Below are positions 36,534 to 46,188 of a stretch of 64,000 nucleotides of DNA, piece by piece. The stretch is from NCBI RefSeq assembly GCF_900290285.1, contig NZ_LT985754.1:396299-460298 (forward strand), written 5' to 3'. Origin of the DNA: Candidatus Centipeda massiliensis. Lineage in GTDB: Bacteria > Bacillota > Negativicutes > Selenomonadales > Selenomonadaceae. Positions within the stretch are counted from its first letter, which is position 1; every line of letters starts with the position of its first letter. The notes beneath the pieces are model-generated. The model made no database searches and was not told the DNA's origin. It worked only from the letters and a program-made list of their open reading frames with translations. The position numbers and the translations under genes are program-made.

Positions 36534-38333
36534 ATGGAGCAGAAGCGTATACGCAATTTTTCCATCATCGCCCACATCGACCACGGCAAATCCACCATTG
36601 CCGACCGCCTCATCGAGTACACGGGCACGCTCTCTGAGCGCGAGATGGAGGCACAGGTGCTCGACAGCATGGATCTTGAGCGCGAGCGCGGCATCACGAT
36701 CAAGGCGCAGACCGTCCGTCTCGATTACCGCGGCGAGGACGGAGAGATGTATGAGCTGAATCTCATCGATACACCGGGGCACGTCGACTTCAACTACGAG
36801 GTCTCGCGCAGCCTTGCCGCATGCGAGGGCGCACTCCTCGTCGTGGATGCGGCGCAGGGCGTGGAGGCGCAGACGCTTGCGAACGTCTACCTCGCGCTGG
36901 AGCACGACCTTGAGATCGTGCCCGTCATCAACAAGATCGACCTGCCGAGCGCAGAGCCGGATCGTGTAAAGACGGAGATCGAGGATACCATCGGCCTCGA
37001 CACGAGTGCCGCCGTTCTCGCCTCGGCAAAGACCGGGCTTGGCATCAAGGAGATCCTCGATGCCGTCGTCGCCTACATCCCGCCGCCGGAGGGCGATCCC
37101 GAGGCACCGCTCAGAGCGCTCATCTTCGACTCGTACTTCGACCCGTACAAGGGGGTCATCGCGAACGTGCGCGTCAAGGAGGGCACCATCAAGAAGGGCA
37201 TGAAGCTGAAGCTCATGGCGACGGGCAAGACCTTCGACGTGACCGATGTCGGCTGCTTCCGTCCGCAGCCCGTCGATACGGGCGTACTCGGGACGGGTGA
37301 GGTCGGCTTTATCGCGGGCGCCTTGAAAGATGTTCGAGATGTGCGTGTCGGCGATACCGTAACGACGGCAGAGAACGCCGCGCAGGAGGCGCTGCCCGGC
37401 TATCGCGGCGTGACACCGATGGTGTTCTGCGGCCTCTACCCCGAGGACAGCAAGGACTACGACAACCTCCGCGAGGCACTGGAGAAGCTGCAGCTCAACG
37501 ATGCCGCGCTCGTCTTTGAGCCGGAGACCTCCATCGCGCTCGGCTTTGGCTTCCGCTGCGGCTTTCTCGGGCTCCTCCACATGGACGTGATCCAGGAACG
37601 GCTCGAGCGCGAGTACAACCTCGGGCTCATCATGACCGCGCCGTCCGTCGTCTACCACGTCTACCGCACCGACGGGACGATGGTGGAGGTCAGCAATCCC
37701 GCCGATCTGCCGCCGACGACCGAGATCGACCACATCGAAGAGCCGTGCGTCAAGGCGACCGTCATCGTGCCGAAGGACTACGTCGGTGCGGTCATGGAGA
37801 TCTCGCAGGAAAAGCGCGGCGTGTTTCAGACCATGGACTACCTCGATGCGACGCGCGTCACCGTCATCTACCACATCCCGCTGAACGAGATCCTCTACGA
37901 CTACTTCGACCGGCTGAAATCCGCCACGCGCGGCTATGCGTCGCTCGACTACGAACTCATCGACTATCAGACCTCGAACCTCGTGAAGCTCGACATCCTC
38001 CTCAACGGCGATGCCGTGGATGCCCTCTCGACCATTGTCCACCGCGACCGCGCCACCCAGCGCGGCCGACAGCTCGCGACCAAACTGAAGGAGATCATCC
38101 CGCAGCAGATGTTTGAGATCCCGATTCAGGCGGCAATCGGCAGCAAGATCATCGCACGCGAGAACGTACGCGCACGCCGCAAGGACGTGCTCGCGAAATG
38201 CTACGGCGGCGACATCACGCGCAAGCGCAAGCTTCTCGAAAAGCAGAAGGAGGGCAAGAAGCGCATGAAGGCGGTCGGCAGCGTGGAGCTCCCGCAGGAG
38301 GCGTTTATGGCGGTGCTGAAAATTGACGAGTAA
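36534..38333 (+). CDS. lepA: Elongation factor 4 (LepA)
   Basis: A 599-residue translational GTPase that acts on stalled or mispositioned ribosomes. G motifs are AHIDHGKST (G1), RGITIKAQ (G2), DTPGHVDF (G3), NKIDLPSA (G4) and SAKTGLG (G5). The EF4-specific C-terminal domain is present ([19 protein letters not shown]). The length is typical. It overlaps hemW by 11 bases. Confidence 0.97.
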   Translation: MEQKRIRNFSIIAHIDHGKSTIADRLIEYTGTLSEREMEAQVLDSMDLERERGITIKAQTVRLDYRGEDGEMYELNLIDTPGHVDFNYEVSRSLAACEGALLVVDAAQGVEAQTLANVYLALEHDLEIVPVINKIDLPSAEPDRVKTEIEDTIGLDTSAAVLASAKTGLGIKEILDAVVAYIPPPEGDPEAPLRALIFDSYFDPYKGVIANVRVKEGTIKKGMKLKLMATGKTFDVTDVGCFRPQPVDTGVLGTGEVGFIAGALKDVRDVRVGDTVTTAENAAQEALPGYRGVTPMVFCGLYPEDSKDYDNLREALEKLQLNDAALVFEPETSIALGFGFRCGFLGLLHMDVIQERLEREYNLGLIMTAPSVVYHVYRTDGTMVEVSNPADLPPTTEIDHIEEPCVKATVIVPKDYVGAVMEISQEKRGVFQTMDYLDATRVTVIYHIPLNEILYDYFDRLKSATRGYASLDYELIDYQTSNLVKLDILLNGDAVDALSTIVHRDRATQRGRQLATKLKEIIPQQMFEIPIQAAIGSKIIARENVRARRKDVLAKCYGGDITRKRKLLEKQKEGKKRMKAVGSVELPQEAFMAVLKIDE

Positions 38334-39495
38334 CGCACCGATCAGACCGTGGGGCATCTATGCCCACATCCCCTATTGCGTGAAAAAATGTTCATACTGC
38401 GACTTCGTTTCCTCCGCCGCAGGCAAAAACGCGCGGGTGGAGATGGAGAACTATGCGGCGGCGCTTCGGGCAGAGATTCTGCGCGAGGTGCCGCCGCTTC
38501 GCGCACGGTGGGGCGATGCAGCGACCGTCTACCTCGGCGGCGGTACGCCGACCGTGCTGCCCGTCGCACTCCTCACGGGGATTCTCGGGGCGCTCATCGC
38601 GGCGGCAGGCGTCCCCGTTGAATGTACCGTCGAGGCGAATCCCGGTACGGTAGACGAGCCGTACCTCGCACGCATCAGGGCGGCGGGTGCGAACCGCCTC
38701 AGCCTCGGCGTGCAGAGCTTTGACGACAGGCTGCTCCACATCATCGGGCGCATCCACACGGCAGCGGAGGCACGCGCGGCGTTTGGCGCAGCGCGTGCGG
38801 CGGGATTCCGGAACATCAGCCTTGATCTGATGTACGGGCTGCCCACACAGACGCTCGATGATCTGAAGGCGAGTGTCGCGGAGGCACTTGCGCTCCGTCC
38901 CGAGCACATCTCCGTCTATGGGCTGATCGTCGAGGAGGGGACGCCGCTGGCGACGGCAGAGGCGGCGGGACGGCTTGTGCTGCCGAGCGAGGACGCGGCG
39001 GAGGAGATGTACGACTACCTCATGGCAGAGCTGCCCGCACGCGGCTACGCACGCTACGAGATCTCAAACTTCGCGCGGCAGGGCTTCGAGAGCCGCCACA
39101 ACCTCGGCTATTGGCGAAACGTCCCGTACCTCGGCGTCGGTGCGGCGGCGCACGGCTATGTGGACGGGGCGCGCTGGGGAAACGAGTGCGACAGTGCCGC
39201 CTATATACGTGCCATTCGCGCGGGCAGGAGCGTCCGCACGCCCGAGGATACAGAGCGCACGCAGGAGAACGCGATGGAGGAGTACGCCTTTCTTGCCCTG
39301 CGCACGGCACGGGGGATGGACGAGGCGGATTTTTTATGCACCTTCGGCGTTGGGATTGATGAGGTTTATGGCGCGGTGATTGAGAAATATAGCATGCAGG
39401 GGTTTCTGCGCCGCGCAGACGGCTTCGTCGCGCTGACGGAGGCGGGGATGAAGCTGGGCAATGAGGTCTTTGCGGCATTTTTATTGGACGCATAA
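38323..39495 (+). CDS. hemW: Radical SAM heme chaperone HemW
   Basis: A 390-residue radical SAM protein formerly called a coproporphyrinogen oxidase homologue; the family binds heme and delivers it to membrane targets, including nitrate reductase. The Cys19-Cys23-Cys26 motif is CVKKCSYC, followed by [11 protein letters not shown] and [10 protein letters not shown]. The TTG at 38323, inside the end of lepA, is the only suitable start before the conserved IYAHIPYC segment. The expected hrcA-grpE-dnaK genes do not follow. Confidence 0.93.
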   Translation: MTSNAPIRPWGIYAHIPYCVKKCSYCDFVSSAAGKNARVEMENYAAALRAEILREVPPLRARWGDAATVYLGGGTPTVLPVALLTGILGALIAAAGVPVECTVEANPGTVDEPYLARIRAAGANRLSLGVQSFDDRLLHIIGRIHTAAEARAAFGAARAAGFRNISLDLMYGLPTQTLDDLKASVAEALALRPEHISVYGLIVEEGTPLATAEAAGRLVLPSEDAAEEMYDYLMAELPARGYARYEISNFARQGFESRHNLGYWRNVPYLGVGAAAHGYVDGARWGNECDSAAYIRAIRAGRSVRTPEDTERTQENAMEEYAFLALRTARGMDEADFLCTFGVGIDEVYGAVIEKYSMQGFLRRADGFVALTEAGMKLGNEVFAAFLLDA

Positions 39496-39538
39496 TTCCA
39501 TTTACGATAAATTTGTGCTATGATAGAAATCGCTTGTG

Positions 39539-39677
39539 GGTGCCCCTATCGGCTCGCGATGCTCGCCACTTCCCCCGTTTCGACGGGGGAAGCTAATATG
39601 CCGTATCCTAAAAGCCTCCCCTGCCACAGCGGGGGAGGTGTCACGCGTTAGCGTGACGGTGGGGGCGCTTTGAACGA
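39539..39677 (+). repeat. GC-rich multi-hairpin repeat, copy D
   Basis: Full copy. Its side hairpin is CACGC-gtta-GCGTG where copies C and E have ACCGC...GCGGT, so pairing is kept while sequence differs. A possible extended -10 (TGTGCTATGAT, 39514-39524) just upstream would make the repeat part of the leader of the next gene. Confidence 0.88.
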
Positions 39678-39709
39678 TTCGTTGTTATCTTCCGAAAGGA
39701 GACCTTTCT

Positions 39710-39991
39710 ATGAAAACACTGACCATGATCGAGATGGAGGGCTGCCCCTACTGCGCGAATGCGCACCGTGCGATGGAGGCGCTGCGCGCCGAGGGCTATG
39801 AGGACGTGCAGGTCGAGTTCATCGACGAGAACCGCATGCCCGAGAAGACGCAGCCGTTTGCGGGGCAGTACTACTACGTGCCGAGCATCTTTTTGGACGG
39901 AAAAAAACTCTACGAGGCGCAGCCGGGACAGAGCTACGACAAGATCTTTGTCGAGGTGAAGCGCGCCTTTGATGCGGTGCGTGCGGAGTAG
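39710..39991 (+). CDS. Glutaredoxin-like protein
   Basis: A 93-residue thioredoxin-fold protein with the CPYC active site at residues 12-15 and the cis-Pro segment YYVPSIFLDGKKL. It would reduce disulphides or glutathionylated targets in the cytoplasm. GAAAGGAG precedes the start. It stands alone after repeat copy D. Confidence 0.9.
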   Translation: MKTLTMIEMEGCPYCANAHRAMEALRAEGYEDVQVEFIDENRMPEKTQPFAGQYYYVPSIFLDGKKLYEAQPGQSYDKIFVEVKRAFDAVRAE

Positions 39992-40046
39992 TCTTTCTGT
40001 GCATGGAAACTATGCACAGGTTGCATAGGAAAATTAAAAATAAACC

Positions 40047-40075
40047 TTGTAAAATCATTTGAAATCAAGCATAAT
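40047..40075 (+). promoter_or_regulatory. Promoter of oadG-oadB
   Basis: TTGTAA, a 17-base spacer and CATAAT, about 100 bases before the start. Confidence 0.55.
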
Positions 40076-40177
40076 AAAGAAAGTGCTATTTTCACAATAT
40101 ACATAAACCTTATGAATGGCAACGGAAACGGGTACCGCACGGCATTCATGAGGGCAAAAACAAGATGAGGTGAGTTT

Positions 40178-40534
40178 ATGCATCAACCCGTAACCGACAA
40201 CCCGTTTGTCATCATGTTCATCAACATGGTCATTGTTTTCGCCGTTCTGACGGCAATCTGGGGGCTCATCGAGCTGACCCACATGCTCGACCCGACGAAG
40301 AAGAAGGCGGAGTCGCCCGCAGCGGCACCTGCAGCACCGGCTCCGGCACCCGCACCTGCGGCACCGGCCGCACCCACCGTTCCGGCAGGGCTTTCTGCGG
40401 AGGTTGTTGCCGTCATTGCGGCTGCCGTTACCGCCTGCGGCTACAGTGCAGAACAGATCCACGCCATTCGTCCGGCGGAGCAGCCCGCGTGGCGCGATTT
40501 CGGCCGTGCAAAGGGCATGCGCATCGCGCGCTGA
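40178..40534 (+). CDS. oadG: Sodium-pump decarboxylase gamma subunit
   Basis: A 118-residue membrane protein. One N-terminal helix (about residues 11-31, VIMFINMVIVFAVLTAIWGL) is followed by a Pro/Ala linker (residues 48-68) and a C-terminal segment LSAEVVAVIAAAVTACGYSA. This is the layout of OadG/MmdD, which anchors the decarboxylase to the membrane pump. It lies 17 bases before the beta subunit. The linker resembles those of biotin carrier proteins, but there is no AMKM biotin site. Confidence 0.8.
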   Translation: MHQPVTDNPFVIMFINMVIVFAVLTAIWGLIELTHMLDPTKKKAESPAAAPAAPAPAPAPAAPAAPTVPAGLSAEVVAVIAAAVTACGYSAEQIHAIRPAEQPAWRDFGRAKGMRIAR

Positions 40535-40551
40535 GGAGGGAGTGAGAGATT

Positions 40552-41679
40552 ATGGATTTTATCAACGCATTTACCGTCTCCCTGCAGGCCGTCGTCGAGG
40601 GCAGCGGATTTATCGGGATGTCCTCCGGCAATGTCATCATGATCGTTGTCGGACTCGTTCTGCTCTACCTTGCGTTTGCACGCGACTTCGAGCCGCTGCT
40701 CCTCAGTCCGATTGCATTCGGCTGCATCCTCGCGAACATCCCGTTCAACGGCTTTGAGGAGCCGGGTGTCATGTCCGCGATTGGCATGGGTATCAAATAC
40801 GAGATCTTCCCGCCGCTCATCTTCCTCGGCGTCGGTGCGATGACGGACTTCGGCCCTCTGATTGCACGTCCGTCGAGCCTCCTCATGGGCGCGGCGGCAC
40901 AGTTCGGCGTGTTCGTTGCCCTCCTCGGTGCAATGATGCTCGGCTTTACGGCACAGGAGGCAGGCTCCATCGGCATCATTGGCGGTGCGGACGGCCCGAC
41001 CTCGATCTATCTCGCCACGAAGATGGCCCCGCACCTCCTCGGCGCGATTGCCGTCGCGGCATATACATACATGGCACTCGTTCCGCTGATTCAGCCGCCC
41101 GTCATGCAGCTCCTCACATCGAAGAAGGAGCGCGAGGTCGTCATGGAGCAGGCGCGCGAGGTCACGAAGTTTGAGCGCATCGCGTTCCCGATTGTCTCGA
41201 CCATCTTCATCAGTCTGCTGCTGCCGTCCATCACGGCGCTGCTCGGCATGCTGATGCTCGGCAACCTCTTCCGTGAGAGCGGTGTGACGGATCGTCTCTC
41301 GGATACGGCACAGAACGCGCTCATCAACACGGTCACGATCTTCCTCGCACTCGGCACGGGGCTCACGATGAGCGCGGAGAGCTTCCTTGTCAAGGAAACC
41401 CTCCTCATAATATGCCTCGGTCTCGTCGCCTTCATCTTCGGTACGGCGGCAGGCGTCGTCCTCGGCAAGATCATGTGCCGCGCGACGGGCTGGAAGGTCA
41501 ATCCACTCATCGGCTCTGCGGGCGTTTCCGCCGTTCCGATGGCGGCACGCGTCAGCCAGATCGTCGGCATCAAGGCAAAGCCGGGCAACTACCTCCTCAT
41601 GCACGCCATGGGGCCGAACGTCGCCGGTGTCATCGGCACGGCGGTCGCTGCAGGTACAATGCTCGCGATGCTGATGTAA
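40552..41679 (+). CDS. oadB: Sodium-ion-translocating decarboxylase beta subunit
   Basis: A 375-residue polytopic membrane protein of the OadB/MmdB/GcdB family that couples decarboxylation of a biotin-bound carboxyl group to Na+ export. Hallmark segments are [17 protein letters not shown], a middle [15 protein letters not shown], and the C-terminal [14 protein letters not shown]. Only the gamma and beta subunits are here; the carboxyltransferase alpha subunit and biotin carrier must be elsewhere, so the substrate (oxaloacetate, methylmalonyl-CoA or glutaconyl-CoA) is open. Confidence 0.93.
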   Translation: MDFINAFTVSLQAVVEGSGFIGMSSGNVIMIVVGLVLLYLAFARDFEPLLLSPIAFGCILANIPFNGFEEPGVMSAIGMGIKYEIFPPLIFLGVGAMTDFGPLIARPSSLLMGAAAQFGVFVALLGAMMLGFTAQEAGSIGIIGGADGPTSIYLATKMAPHLLGAIAVAAYTYMALVPLIQPPVMQLLTSKKEREVVMEQAREVTKFERIAFPIVSTIFISLLLPSITALLGMLMLGNLFRESGVTDRLSDTAQNALINTVTIFLALGTGLTMSAESFLVKETLLIICLGLVAFIFGTAAGVVLGKIMCRATGWKVNPLIGSAGVSAVPMAARVSQIVGIKAKPGNYLLMHAMGPNVAGVIGTAVAAGTMLAMLM

Positions 41680-41682
41680 ACG

Positions 41683-41810
41683 AGCGCTCCTATCGGCTCG
41701 CTATGCTCGCCACTTCCCCCGTTTCGACGGGGGAAGCTAATATTCCGTTCCCTTTAAGCCTCCCCCGTTTACGGGGGAGGGGGACCGCGTGAGCGGTGGA
41801 AGGGGGATAG
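41683..41810 (+). repeat. GC-rich multi-hairpin repeat, copy E
   Basis: Starts four bases after the oadB stop. Side hairpins are GGCTCGC...GCTCGCC and ACCGC-gtga-GCGGT. The closing GGGGGCGC is changed to GGGGGATAG. Confidence 0.85.
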
Positions 41811-41843
41811 GAGACCTGACGTGCATGGCATAGACCTTACGAT

Positions 41844-41887
41844 TTGACAAAATCCTTCCTCCTATGTACTATGGGGGAAGGATTTTT
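41844..41887 (+). promoter_or_regulatory. Promoter or terminator hairpin before the corrinoid operon
   Basis: TTGACA (41844), a 17-base spacer and TACTAT (41867) would form a promoter. The same bases carry an 11-base perfect inverted repeat AAAATCCTTCC / GGAAGGATTTT (41848-41887) followed by TTAAT. It could therefore be the oadB terminator, an operator at the cobI promoter, or both. Confidence 0.6.
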
Positions 41888-41949
41888 AATTGCTTGCACT
41901 GTTCTTCCACCGGTGCGAGAAACCGTGTTTGATATGGAAGGAAGATTTT

Positions 41950-42648
41950 ATGCGCGGAACATTCTATGGCATCGGCGTCGGCCCCGGCGACCCCGAGCTG
42001 CTCACCGTCAAGGCGATCAAGGCAATCGAGGCGGCGGACGTGCTCATCGCCCCGAAGACCGAGAAGAAAGAGGGCAGCGTCGCCCTCCAGATCGCACGTC
42101 CGTATCTGAAAAAAGAGATCGAAATTGTCTACCAAGTATTTCCCATGGTCAAGGACTTTGCGGAGGACACAGGCGCATGGGAGCGGAACAAGGAGGAGAT
42201 TCTTGCGCTGCTCGAAGCGGGCAAAAATGTCGCCTTCCTGACCCTTGGCGACCCCATGTTTTACAGCACCTACATCTACGTCTTCCGCCTTCTGGAGCAT
42301 GAGGACGTGGAGATCGTGACGATTCCCGGCGTGCCCGCATTTGCCGCGATTGGCAGCAAGATTGGCCGCCCCATCGCCCTTGGCAACGACGTGCTCGCCA
42401 TCATCCCGGGGACAGCGGACAAGGAGCACCTTGAGAAAGTCATGGCAGTCGCGGGCAGTGCCGTCATCATGAAGGTCTACCACAACTCCGCCGAGATCAT
42501 CGACCTGCTGAAACGCAACAATATGACGGAAGACGCCGTCCTTGTCAGCCGCGTCGGGCTTGATGGCGAGAGAATTATTCATGACCTTGAGGAGCATGCG
42601 GACGAGAAGCTGAACTATCTCTCCACCATCCTCGCGCGGAGGAACTGA
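41950..42648 (+). CDS. cobI: Precorrin-2 / cobalt-factor II C20-methyltransferase
   Basis: A 232-residue tetrapyrrole methylase of cobalamin biosynthesis (CobI/CbiL). It opens GTFYGIGVGPGDPELLT and has TLGDPMFYSTYIYV, GVPAFAAIGS and the C-terminal ERIIHDLEE. An anaerobe would use the cobalt-early (CbiL) substrate. Start 41950 has GGAAGGA. It is the first gene of an operon with a BtuFCD-like ABC transporter; no cobalamin riboswitch was found in front. No other cobalamin genes lie in the window. Confidence 0.9.
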   Translation: MRGTFYGIGVGPGDPELLTVKAIKAIEAADVLIAPKTEKKEGSVALQIARPYLKKEIEIVYQVFPMVKDFAEDTGAWERNKEEILALLEAGKNVAFLTLGDPMFYSTYIYVFRLLEHEDVEIVTIPGVPAFAAIGSKIGRPIALGNDVLAIIPGTADKEHLEKVMAVAGSAVIMKVYHNSAEIIDLLKRNNMTEDAVLVSRVGLDGERIIHDLEEHADEKLNYLSTILARRN

Positions 42649-42649
42649 C

Positions 42650-43579
42650 ATGATGAAATATATGGCATTTGCACTCCTCGCCGCATGCACCCTCGTTCTC
42701 ACTGCATGCGGTGCTCCTGCGACACAGCAGGCAACACAGGGCAGCTATGCAACGATCACCGACGACAACGGGCGCACCGTCAGCTTTGACAAAAAGCCGG
42801 AACGCATCGTCGTCACCTCCGCCTCCTTCCTCGAACCCCTCTACGCCGTCGGCGGCACCGTCGTCGGGCGGCCGGACTCAAAGTCCAAGATCCCGGAGGC
42901 GGCAAAAAGTGCCACGAACATCGGCAGAGTCTACCAGATCGATGCAGAAAAAGTTCTCGCGCTTACGCCCGACCTCGTCATCCTCAACAGGGGCATGAAC
43001 GAAAAGCTCGTCGAGACACTTGCGGCGAACAACGTCAGAACACTCGTTCTCGATATGAAGAGCTACGCCGACGTAAAGCGCGAGATCGGCATCTTTGCCA
43101 CGCTTACCGGCGAAAAGGCAAAGGGCGATGAGCTGATCCAAAAGATGGACGCGGATATCGCGGCAGTGCGTGCCTCCATCCCGCAGGAGAAAAAGCGCGT
43201 AGCCATCATCCACAGCACGGGGCAGGGACTCTCTGTCCAGCTGGACGGCAGCATTGCGGGCAGCATTGCGAATATGCTCGGCTGGGAGAACACGGCGGCG
43301 GGCATGCCCGCGCTCGACAAGAACCCCGACGCCGCGCCCTACAGCATGGAGACGCTCGTCGCGCAGAATCCCGACATCATCTTCGTCACAAGCATGGGCG
43401 AGGAGGCGGAGATTCGCGCCTCGATGGAGGCAATGTTCGCCGAGAGCCCCGCATGGCAGAGCGTCAACGCCATTCGTGACGGACGCGTCTACTACCTGCC
43501 GCAGGAGATGTTCCTCTTCAGTCCCGGCATCGAGTATCCTGCCGCCGTCAAGTATATGGCGAGGCTCGTCTATCCATGA
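42650..43579 (+). CDS. Corrinoid/siderophore-type ABC substrate-binding lipoprotein
   Basis: A 309-residue periplasmic-binding lipoprotein with lipobox LTAC (Cys20). The fold is the BtuF/FhuD/FepB class: TITDDNGRTVSF, PERIVVTSAS, then ALTPDLVIL and a long linking helix. It starts one base after the cobI stop with GGAGG. Adjacency to cobI suggests cobalamin or cobinamide as the ligand, but iron complexes cannot be excluded. Confidence 0.87.
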   Translation: MMKYMAFALLAACTLVLTACGAPATQQATQGSYATITDDNGRTVSFDKKPERIVVTSASFLEPLYAVGGTVVGRPDSKSKIPEAAKSATNIGRVYQIDAEKVLALTPDLVILNRGMNEKLVETLAANNVRTLVLDMKSYADVKREIGIFATLTGEKAKGDELIQKMDADIAAVRASIPQEKKRVAIIHSTGQGLSVQLDGSIAGSIANMLGWENTAAGMPALDKNPDAAPYSMETLVAQNPDIIFVTSMGEEAEIRASMEAMFAESPAWQSVNAIRDGRVYYLPQEMFLFSPGIEYPAAVKYMARLVYP

Positions 43580-44547
43580 AAAGGCGTATCCTGCTCCTCG
43601 GCTTCTTTGCCGTCCTTGCAGTGTGCTCCATGCTCCTGTCGGCGGCAAAAGGCTCGGTGGATATCCCCCTCGGAGAAATTCTTGGGATTCTGGGCGGCGT
43701 GCGTGACACGGCAAACGCGCAGATCCTCTGGAACATCCGCCTGCCGCGCACGATTGTAGCGGCACTCGTCGGCATCAATCTCGCGCTCGCGGGCGCGATC
43801 CTGCAGGCGATCCTCAGAAACCCGCTCGCCGACCCGCACATCATCGGCATCTCCTCGGGCGCGGGGCTTGCGGGCATCTTCATCATGCTCCTCCTGCCGG
43901 GAGCAGCGTGGCTCATCACCCCCGCCGCATTCGGCGGTGCGATGGTCGCCGCGCTCCTCATCTACATCCTCGCGTGGCGCGACGGCATCCGTCCGACGCG
44001 CATCATCCTCGCGGGGGTCGCGGTGTCCGCATTCCTCGGCGCGGGCATCTCCGCGATGATGATCCTCTACAGCGACCGTGTGCACAGTGCGCTGATGTGG
44101 ATGGTCGGCGGCCTGTCGGCGCGCAGCTGGCCGCACGTGGAACTCCTCCTGCCGTATACCTGCGTCGCAGGACTCCTCGCGCTCCTTGCGGCGCAGCGAC
44201 TCAACATCCTGCAGCTCGGCGACGACATGGCGCGCGGCATCGGGCTTGCCGTTGAGCGCACACGCATCCTCCTCACGGCGGTCGCCGCGCTCCTCGCTGC
44301 GAGCGCCGTATCCGTCGTGGGGCTTTTGGGCTTTGTCGGACTGATCGTGCCGCACGCCGCACGGCTCATGATCGGGGCGGACTACCGCTTTCTACTTCCT
44401 GCGGCGGCGCTCCTCGGCATTGCCGTCGTCACCCTCAGCGATACGGCGGCGCGGCTGATGTTCGCCCCCTTGGAACTTCCTGTGGGCATTATCATGGCGG
44501 TCGTCGGTGCGCCGTTCTTTCTCTATCTTCTCAGGAGGCAGCTATGA
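43576..44547 (+). CDS. ABC transporter permease, FecCD/BtuC family
   Basis: A 323-residue inner-membrane permease with about ten helices. Family signatures are RLPRTIVAALVGINLALAGA, NPLADPHIIGISSGAGL and GLLGFVGLIVPHAARLM. It overlaps the binding-protein gene by ATGA and the ATPase gene by ATGA, so all are translationally coupled. It transports the ligand captured by the lipoprotein. Confidence 0.93.
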   Translation: MKRRILLLGFFAVLAVCSMLLSAAKGSVDIPLGEILGILGGVRDTANAQILWNIRLPRTIVAALVGINLALAGAILQAILRNPLADPHIIGISSGAGLAGIFIMLLLPGAAWLITPAAFGGAMVAALLIYILAWRDGIRPTRIILAGVAVSAFLGAGISAMMILYSDRVHSALMWMVGGLSARSWPHVELLLPYTCVAGLLALLAAQRLNILQLGDDMARGIGLAVERTRILLTAVAALLAASAVSVVGLLGFVGLIVPHAARLMIGADYRFLLPAAALLGIAVVTLSDTAARLMFAPLELPVGIIMAVVGAPFFLYLLRRQL

Positions 44548-45335
44548 GTGCCGGAATGATCGCCCGCGATCTGCACGTAAAGATCGCGGGCAGGGAGATC
44601 CTGCACGGGCTGAACGCCCAAATCACCGCAGGACGGCGCACGGCAATCGTGGGTCCCAACGGCGCGGGCAAGACCACCCTCCTGCGCGTCCTCGCAGGTC
44701 TCTCCCGCCGCTATACGGGCGAGGTCATACTGGACGGGCGCGAGCTCAGTGGGTATTCGGAACGGGAACTCGCCCGCGTGCGTGCCATCCTGCCGCAGGA
44801 ACGCACGGCGGCGCAGGGACTCACCGCACGCCAGCTCGTCACGTATGGGCGCTTTGCCCATGCGGGACTCTTTCAGACGCGTTCGGATGCAGAGGACAGA
44901 GAGGCGGTCGCGTGGGCGATGGAGATGGCGCACGTCTCTGCCTTCGCAGAACGTGAGGTGCATACCCTCTCGGGCGGCGAACGGCAGCGTGTCTTTCTCG
45001 CGATGGCACTCAGCCAGCGACCGCGCCTCCTCCTGCTCGACGAGCCGACCACCTACCTCGATGTCGCACATCAGCTGCGCGTCATGGAGATCATCACGCA
45101 GCTCAACTGCGTGCACGGCATGACCATCCTGATGGTGCTGCACGACATGGCGCACGCCATGCAGTACGCCGATGAGATCGTCCTGATGCAGAGTGGTCGC
45201 ATCGCAGCAACGGGAACACCGACCGCCGTCCTCACCGAGGAACACATCGCTGAGGTCTTTGGTGTCCGCGTCGAGATCTTCGAGAACTCGCGCGGCATCC
45301 GCGTTCCATCCCCCGTGGCACTCGTAGGAGAATAG
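44544..45335 (+). CDS. ABC transporter ATPase, FepC/BtuD family
   Basis: A 263-residue ATPase. Walker A is GPNGAGKT (residues 37-44), signature LSGGERQRVFLA, Walker B LLLLDEPTTYLD and the switch His in LMVLHDMAHAM. It drives the FecCD-type permease. It is the last gene of the cobI operon; no clear terminator was seen before the next promoter. Confidence 0.94.
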   Translation: MSAGMIARDLHVKIAGREILHGLNAQITAGRRTAIVGPNGAGKTTLLRVLAGLSRRYTGEVILDGRELSGYSERELARVRAILPQERTAAQGLTARQLVTYGRFAHAGLFQTRSDAEDREAVAWAMEMAHVSAFAEREVHTLSGGERQRVFLAMALSQRPRLLLLDEPTTYLDVAHQLRVMEIITQLNCVHGMTILMVLHDMAHAMQYADEIVLMQSGRIAATGTPTAVLTEEHIAEVFGVRVEIFENSRGIRVPSPVALVGE

Positions 45336-45353
45336 CACTTGCATCAAAATAAA

Positions 45354-45382
45354 TTGACAACGCATGAAAAATTTCGTACAGT
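45354..45382 (+). promoter_or_regulatory. Promoter of relB-yoeB
   Basis: TTGACA, a 17-base spacer and TACAGT. Confidence 0.7.
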
Positions 45383-45406
45383 GTAGAAAAGAATGGAGGT
45401 GATACT

Positions 45407-45673
45407 ATGGCACAGGCAAGTGTGAGCATTCGTATGGATGCCGACCTCAAACGGCAGTTTGACGAGTTCTGCTCCGAGATCGGGATGACGATGACGACGG
45501 CGTTCTGCGTCTTTGCAAAGACGGCGGTGCGCGAGCGCCGGATCCCGTTCGAGATCTCGGCAGAGCGCAGCGATCCGTTCTACAGCCCTGAGAATATGGC
45601 GCGTTTAAAGGCGTCCATTGCCCAGATGGAGGCGACAGGCGGCACAATACATGAGGTTGATTTGAATGGTTAA
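45407..45673 (+). CDS. RelB/DinJ-family antitoxin
   Basis: An 88-residue ribbon-helix-helix antitoxin. Its N terminus ASVSIRMDADLKRQFDEFCS is the RelB/DinJ DNA-binding part, and its C terminus should wrap the toxin. It has GGAGGTG before the ATG. It overlaps the toxin gene by 8 bases and would autoregulate the promoter at 45354. Confidence 0.9.
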   Translation: MAQASVSIRMDADLKRQFDEFCSEIGMTMTTAFCVFAKTAVRERRIPFEISAERSDPFYSPENMARLKASIAQMEATGGTIHEVDLNG

Positions 45674-45929
45674 GGCGTGGACAGACTCCGCATGGGGGGA
45701 CTTTGAATACTGGACGAGGCAGGACAGGAAAACCTTGAAGAAGATATTGGATCTGCTGCGGGATATTGACCGCAACGGTTATCAGGGAAAGGGGAAGCCC
45801 GAACCGCTCAAAGGAGATCTGTCAGGATATTGGAGTCGGAGGATAGACGACACAAATCGTCTCGTCTATCGTATCGAGAATGATATGGTGCAAATTGTCC
45901 AGTGTGGCTCCCATTACCGGGATAAGTAA
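45666..45929 (+). CDS. yoeB: YoeB-family mRNA interferase toxin
   Basis: An 87-residue Txe/YoeB toxin that cleaves mRNA in the ribosomal A site. Family sequence GKGKPEPLKGDLSGYWSRRI, then NRLVYRIE and the C-terminal CGSHY with catalytic His-Tyr are intact. The partner is RelB/DinJ-like rather than the usual YefM, a combination also seen elsewhere. Confidence 0.93.
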   Translation: MVKAWTDSAWGDFEYWTRQDRKTLKKILDLLRDIDRNGYQGKGKPEPLKGDLSGYWSRRIDDTNRLVYRIENDMVQIVQCGSHYRDK

Positions 45930-46045
45930 TGTGGTGCGTACGATTGAAGGGATGCGGATGGGGGCATTCGTTTTCTTTTGCGCTCAAATGAGCGAAGATA
46001 AACTAAAAATTATAACCTGCTATAAAGTTTTTTGACGATTGGGAC

Positions 46046-46074
46046 TTGCAATCTGATTCTGCATGTGCTATGAT
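46046..46074 (+). promoter_or_regulatory. Promoter of the OmpM-type porin
   Basis: TTGCAA, a 17-base spacer and TGC-TATGAT. It gives a leader of about 105 bases in which TTCCAAGGGAA (46081) can pair with TTCCTTTGGAA (46140). The region 45930-46045 has only a weak hairpin (GGATGC...GCATTC, T-rich tail) that may end the yoeB transcript. Confidence 0.7.
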
Positions 46075-46188
46075 GAAGTCGTTCCAAGGGAAGAGAATGA
46101 ATCACAAAAAGGAAACATGGATACTTTTGTGAAGTCTCGTTCCTTTGGAAATCAGATACAATCTGTTTTACAGAAGGAGGAGTTTCTT

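Noticed and set aside
41820-41949. Cobalamin riboswitch before cobI.
   Set aside because: The space is only about 130 bases and lacks a recognisable B12-box; only a hairpin/promoter is visible.
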